Origin: Flavobacteriaceae bacterium
GTDB taxonomy: Bacteria > Bacteroidota > Bacteroidia > Flavobacteriales > Flavobacteriaceae
Assembly: GCA_002746415.1 (NCBI GenBank)
Contig: NVXD01000003.1
Span: 149,673-213,672, forward strand
Direction: 5' to 3'
DNA: 64,000 nucleotides
In this document: positions 61,365-64,000 of the stretch, piece after piece
Numbering within the stretch: the first letter of the stretch is position 1
Layout of the letters: every line of letters starts with the position of its first letter
Made by a program: the position numbers and the translations under genes
Notes under the pieces: model-generated
Told to the model about the DNA's origin: nothing
Database searches by the model: none
What the model saw: the letters and a program-made list of their open reading frames with translations, nothing else

Positions 61365-62043
61365 TTACAAACCCAAATATAAAATTTGGTTTGCCCCCTA
61401 AATAATCCCAAACTATTTCTATACCTGGTTGCTTTTTTCGCGTATCATCCCTAGCATATCCAGACCCTATTTTACTACCTAAAAAACTTTGTTGCGCTAT
61501 CAACTCCAAATTGGGTTTTGAAGTACTTTGATAGGTAATAGGGACAAACCAATAATTACAGTTTCCTCGATGCTGATCAATTTTTAAACAAATCAAAGCA
61601 CGATAACTATTATCACTTAGTTTAAATGTCAGAATATCATTTTCATTAAAAATAAAGTTCGAAATCTTTCTGTATTTTTTCGCCTTCCTTACTTTACTAT
61701 TCTTAACGCTAATCTTTTTAATGAAGTTTTTAAGAACTCTAGACCTTGAATTACCTTCTTTATTTGAAAGTTTTGTCCATTCATCAACACAAGCGTTTTT
61801 TGATACTATCGTTTTAATGTATTTCAACCGTTCGAAGGTCATTAAACCAATTTCCCAATAAGCCAAGCCACAGCTTGTTACATATACTTCATTATCAAAC
61901 TCATCAAAAAATTCTTTCTGCACTATTGGGTACTCATCAATTATCATTTTTGAAGATGCTTCGCTATCAAACAAATCCATAATGCCCCAGTAGGTGTCAT
62001 GGGCCCTATCTCCATCAATTATTTTGGTGCCGTCTGTAGCCAT
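61315..62043 (-). CDS. Putative immunity-type protein (242 residues)
   Basis: A soluble 242-residue protein beginning MATDGTKIIDGDRAHDTYWG. The first ~85 residues form an acidic, Trp/Tyr-rich helical part (GIMDLFDS and SCGLAYWEIGLM). A lysine-rich linker follows (about 105-130), then a beta-rich C-terminal domain (NDILTFKLSDNSYRALICL and NYWFVPITYQ). N-termini of this kind recur in proteins beside toxin-immunity loci in Bacteroidota, as far as I recall. An immunity role is inferred from that and from the neighbouring Imm53 gene. It starts 16 bp after an array element. Confidence 0.6.
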   Translation of the reverse strand: MATDGTKIIDGDRAHDTYWGIMDLFDSEASSKMIIDEYPIVQKEFFDEFDNEVYVTSCGLAYWEIGLMTFERLKYIKTIVSKNACVDEWTKLSNKEGNSRSRVLKNFIKKISVKNSKVRKAKKYRKISNFIFNENDILTFKLSDNSYRALICLKIDQHRGNCNYWFVPITYQSTSKPNLELIAQQSFLGSKIGSGYARDDTRKKQPGIEIVWDYLGGKPNFIFGFVIDAVEHKDLLKFKHHF

Positions 62044-62058
62044 GTACTATTATATCTT

Positions 62059-62076
62059 ATCGATTATTTGAACTTT
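62059..62076 (-). repeat. Array element
   Basis: Minus strand AAAGTTCAAATAATCGAT, one substitution from consensus. It lies between the Imm53 gene stop and the 242-residue gene start. Confidence 0.8.
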
Positions 62077-62107
62077 AATGAAGTTTAGTTCTTTGTTCGC
62101 AATTGTA

Positions 62108-62410
62108 TTAAATCTCAATCTTCTCTATCATCTCTTTGAATAAGCCTAATAAAAATTTTAGTTTCCCAGGGTCACCAGCGGCAATAAATTTTTGGTTCTC
62201 AATTTTCACACCATACCAATCTTGTTTGCCATTTTCGTTAAGTATCCAATTTATATTAGTATCGGCAATGGAAGTATTCGAAATGTCAATTTCTACTTCC
62301 CACCCCGGATTATCTATAGTGGTTATTTGAATACCTTCGCCATGTTCCCAATTTCCGTCACAATTAACCTTAAACCAATTCTGTATCCAGTCTAAAATTT
62401 CCATCTGCAT
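62108..62410 (-). CDS. Immunity protein 53 (Imm53) family
   Basis: A 100-residue protein from the ATG at 62410 (an ATG two codons later is possible; the longer frame runs back through the frameshifted small peptide gene). It shows the Imm53 signature WIQNWFKVNCDGNWEHGEGI, then TIDNPGWEVEIDISNTSI, and ends with a C-terminal helix. Imm53 proteins neutralise a cognate toxin domain of a polymorphic toxin, and typically lie downstream of it or in immunity arrays. No toxin is visible in the window. It shares its inter-repeat unit with the small basic peptide copy 2. Confidence 0.85.
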   Translation of the reverse strand: MQMEILDWIQNWFKVNCDGNWEHGEGIQITTIDNPGWEVEIDISNTSIADTNINWILNENGKQDWYGVKIENQKFIAAGDPGKLKFLLGLFKEMIEKIEI

Positions 62411-62432
62411 CGCATTATTAATATTAAATTCT

Positions 62433-62580
62433 TTATTTAGACTTTTGTGTTCCTTCCTCTTTAATCTGTTTTCTTTCTGCTTGTCGTTCAGAACTCCAAA
62501 ACATTTTTTTTCGAAAATGGACGTAGATGTTTTGCCCATTCACCACTCGAAGTCAGCATTCTTTTCTTACCGGAACCCAT
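62433..62580 (-). pseudogene. Small basic Trp-rich peptide, copy 2, frameshifted
   Basis: From the ATG at 62580 the frame reads MGSGKKRMLTSSGEWAKHLR then PFSKKNVLEF and stops at 62488. Removing one A from the run of eight restores a 48-residue peptide that matches copy 1 through SKKMFWSSERQA and continues to EEGTQKSK at 62433. Copy 1 has seven A at this place. It is either a genuine frameshift mutation or ribosomal slippage on the A-run. Confidence 0.55.
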
Positions 62581-62600
62581 GATTTATGTTTTAATTTTTA

Positions 62601-62618
62601 ATCGTTTATTTGAACTTT
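62601..62618 (-). repeat. Array element
   Basis: Exact consensus AAAGTTCAAATAAACGAT on the minus strand. Its first base is the last base of the TGA stop of the interrupted 203-residue gene. Confidence 0.85.
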
Positions 62619-63229
62619 CATTTATCCCCCGATTCCATTTCCGCCATTTTGTTAATCTTCGGCTGTATTATCCATATTCCAAAAGGATAAAACCAAAGCA
62701 TAAAAAACTCTCCAATAAAATCTCCAAAATTCACCTCTCTTTGTAATTCTACAGTTTTAATTGTTTTTGATACAAAGTATAGTGAATAGAAAATACAGAA
62801 CATTGAAAACAAGTGTAAAACAAAAACTATTGCAACCAAGAACCCTCCAATTACAGATCCTGAAATGTTCCCATTTGCAAATAGTCCGCTGGCAGAAAAT
62901 CCAACAAATAGAGAAATCAATATAATATAAACCAGAGGAATGAAAAAGAGAGCTCTAAATTTTTTGACTTTCATCTTTACATTGGCAGGCAACTTTTTTT
63001 GTAATCCAATAGCAATTGACCAAAATCATCCAAAAAATAAACCAGAGTAAATTATCATTATCACAGGAAACAATGTCAGGGTATTAATCATGATTGCAGA
63101 TTCCGGGTCTTTACCACTACTCATGTTAATCATAATGGCCCCCATCGCAATAAACTGAAGTATGACTGGTATACCAATCATCAATAGGAACAGCTGCCAA
63201 TGTTTTGCCTTTAGAAATTTTCTAATCAT
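62618..63229 (-). pseudogene. Multi-pass membrane protein interrupted by an in-frame TGA
   Basis: Two open segments (67 and about 136 codons) lie in the same frame, separated by a single TGA at 63026-63028. The read-through is GLFFG-stop-FWSIAIGLQKK, where a Trp (TGG) fits the flanking aromatic helix, giving one 203-residue protein with about five transmembrane helices. It starts MIRKFLKAKHWQLFLL and ends with WFYPFGIWIIQPKINKMAE. I recall intact proteins of this shape in other Bacteroidota, but no function. A nonsense mutation is the simplest reading; an ATG at 62992 could still start the C-terminal part. Confidence 0.7.
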
Positions 63230-63234
63230 TTATC

Positions 63235-63252
63235 ATCATTTATTTGAACTTA
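63235..63252 (-). repeat. Array element
   Basis: Minus strand TAAGTTCAAATAAATGAT, two changes from consensus. It ends 5 bp before the start of the interrupted 203-residue gene and lies 11 bp after the stop of the next gene up. Confidence 0.75.
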
Positions 63253-63263
63253 CTAAAATTGTA

Positions 63264-63707
63264 TTAAGGCTTTCCATAAGAGGTTTCGTCGCTTGTAGTA
63301 TAGTTGCTTAATTTATCTACTAACTCATTAAAATCCCTTTTTGACATCCACTTCTTTTTTATAATATGTGATTCCTTTTCACATCTGAAGATAATAGAAT
63401 GTTCTGGATAATCTACAACTGCTATTTCTTTTAAGTCATTCAACTTAATTACGTGACAATTTCCGCCTTGTATTGGAACTTTTAAATAACCATCTCCAAG
63501 TTCAAGATTGTCTAGCCTAATATTTCTAGAATAATTGATTACTAACCGTGTACCATACACTAAATTAAAAATAGCGACAATTATAAACATAACCCGTTCC
63601 CATGAACTAATTTGAAAAGACATATAGCCCATGAAAACCGCAAAGAGTATTGAAAAGAGACCAATTAGAATAATTGATATTGGAGGTCTATAATTATATT
63701 CAATCAT
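63264..63707 (-). CDS. Two-helix membrane protein with PH-like tail
   Basis: A 147-residue protein with two closely spaced helices at residues 10-30 and 37-58 (ISIILIGLFSILFAVFMGYM and VMFIIVAIFNLVYGTRLV). A soluble beta-rich domain follows (LDNLELGDGYLKVPIQGG, EIAVVDYPEHSIIFRC), with a final helix SKRDFNELVDKLSNY. This resembles PH-like membrane immunity candidates of the bPH_2 type. It shares its inter-element unit with the small basic protein gene 10 bp upstream. Confidence 0.65.
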   Translation of the reverse strand: MIEYNYRPPISIILIGLFSILFAVFMGYMSFQISSWERVMFIIVAIFNLVYGTRLVINYSRNIRLDNLELGDGYLKVPIQGGNCHVIKLNDLKEIAVVDYPEHSIIFRCEKESHIIKKKWMSKRDFNELVDKLSNYTTSDETSYGKP

Positions 63708-63717
63708 TAACGGTCCT

Positions 63718-63816
63718 TTATTTTGACTTTTTCAATCTCTTTTCCTGTTTCTTTTCTTTAGCCGTTTTTACTGGTGCTTTTTTTACGTTTTTCTTTGCAT
63801 CTTGACCTTTTCCCAT
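63718..63816 (-). CDS. 32-residue lysine-rich small protein
   Basis: ATG at 63816, sequence MGKGQDAKKNVKKAPVKTAK then EKKQEKRLKKSK. Very basic and disordered. Similar MGKG...KK mini-proteins are repeatedly seen in Bacteroidota genomes; they may bind nucleic acid, but no role is known to me. It is followed after 10 bp by the 147-residue gene. Confidence 0.6.
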   Translation of the reverse strand: MGKGQDAKKNVKKAPVKTAKEKKQEKRLKKSK

Positions 63817-63872
63817 AATGGTATTATTTAATGATTAGTTATGTTTTTAGTTTCGTTCCCTAGCAAAAATCA

Positions 63873-63890
63873 ATCGTTTATTTGAACTTT
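63873..63890 (-). repeat. Array element, rightmost copy
   Basis: Exact consensus AAAGTTCAAATAAACGAT on the minus strand, 57 bp ahead of the small lysine-rich gene. Beyond it (63891-64000) I see no supportable gene; one minus-strand frame is open from the window edge to 63912, but it is short and unremarkable. Confidence 0.85.
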
Positions 63891-64000
63891 AGAACGTTTC
63901 GGCTCGTATGTTTACGATGTTTTAATAATAGTTATAAATATAGTAGTTTTCAAAGTATTAATACTAGCTAAAATAGAAGGGACAGAGAGTTCTCGGCTAG

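Noticed and set aside
60683..63890. Integron attC sites as the explanation for the 18-bp element
   Set aside because: The element lacks the RYYYAAC / GTTRRRY core pairs, no consistent imperfect hairpin surrounds all copies, and no integron integrase is in the window. Cassette-like is used only as a description.
60994..63890. CRISPR array
   Set aside because: Repeats are only 18 bp and spaced irregularly (130 to about 935 bp) with genes between them; no cas gene is present.
60994..63890. The element as a promoter for each array gene
   Set aside because: TTTATTTG inside it resembles a Bacteroidota -7 box, but on the plus strand, opposite to the genes, and with the conserved A replaced.

Overview
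The window looks like chromosome from a marine member of the Flavobacteriaceae (Bacteroidota). The DNA is AT-rich, and lipoproteins end their signal peptides in short S/A-C lipoboxes. Several promoters resemble the Bacteroidota form TTTG / TAnnTTTG. Many families are typical of the group: DUF4230, DUF4260, DUF4407, DUF3347, HYC_CC_PP, M56 proteases carrying TonB C-terminal domains, and AraC regulators with membrane sensors. I cannot name the genus. An orphan sulfatase/alpha-L-rhamnosidase of the kind seen in ulvan degradation points to a coastal or alga-associated habitat.

Layout. 1-10.4 kb holds mixed housekeeping and accessory genes: two class-C beta-lactamase-fold hydrolases, a pentapeptide-repeat protein, a TMEM175-type channel, a pirin, a CBS protein, a membrane M28 peptidase, MoaE and tRNA-Arg(CCU). 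10.9-22.7 kb is a coherent copper-efflux island on the minus strand: HYC_CC_PP protein, CusA, TolC-like protein, DUF3347 lipoprotein, HMA-AraC regulator, CopA, PepSY membrane protein, and CusB fused to DUF3347. 22.8-26.9 kb is a segment with one giant sulfatase-GH78 gene between two 82-bp direct repeats, next to tRNA-Leu(UAG). 27-36.4 kb has an esterase, an AraC regulator, an M20 dipeptidase, an AI-2E transporter, a PhnA-like protein, a first BlaI/M56 pair with three operator-like sites, and a DUF4407 protein. 36.4-48.7 kb carries minus-strand operons: a membrane-anchored MutS-like ATPase; cyclase-DUF4260-DUF4230-Dabb-MmcQ; and BlaI-M56/TonB-TPR-TonB-like lipoprotein-RuvC-HemW. It ends with a nitroreductase and a candidate small RNA or leader. 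49-60.5 kb has a lipoprotein with a glycosidase-like helical fold, an outer-membrane barrel, a GAF protein, DUF805 overlapping a DUF922/repeat protein, an AraC regulator facing a zinc dehydrogenase, another AraC, and a membrane-anchored amidohydrolase.

The most unusual part is 60.5-64 kb. It is a minus-strand array of small genes including an Imm53 immunity protein. The genes are cut into units by at least six, probably seven, same-orientation copies of an 18-bp element (AAAGTTCAAATAAACGAT). Several units are damaged: a frameshift in an A-run, an in-frame TGA replacing a Trp codon, a missing start codon, and a headless fragment. I read this as a decaying cassette-like array of polymorphic-toxin immunity genes; no toxin is visible, and one may lie beyond the right edge.

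Starts were moved from the longest frame to an internal ATG where a signal peptide, domain edge or family length argued for it; each case is stated in its entry.
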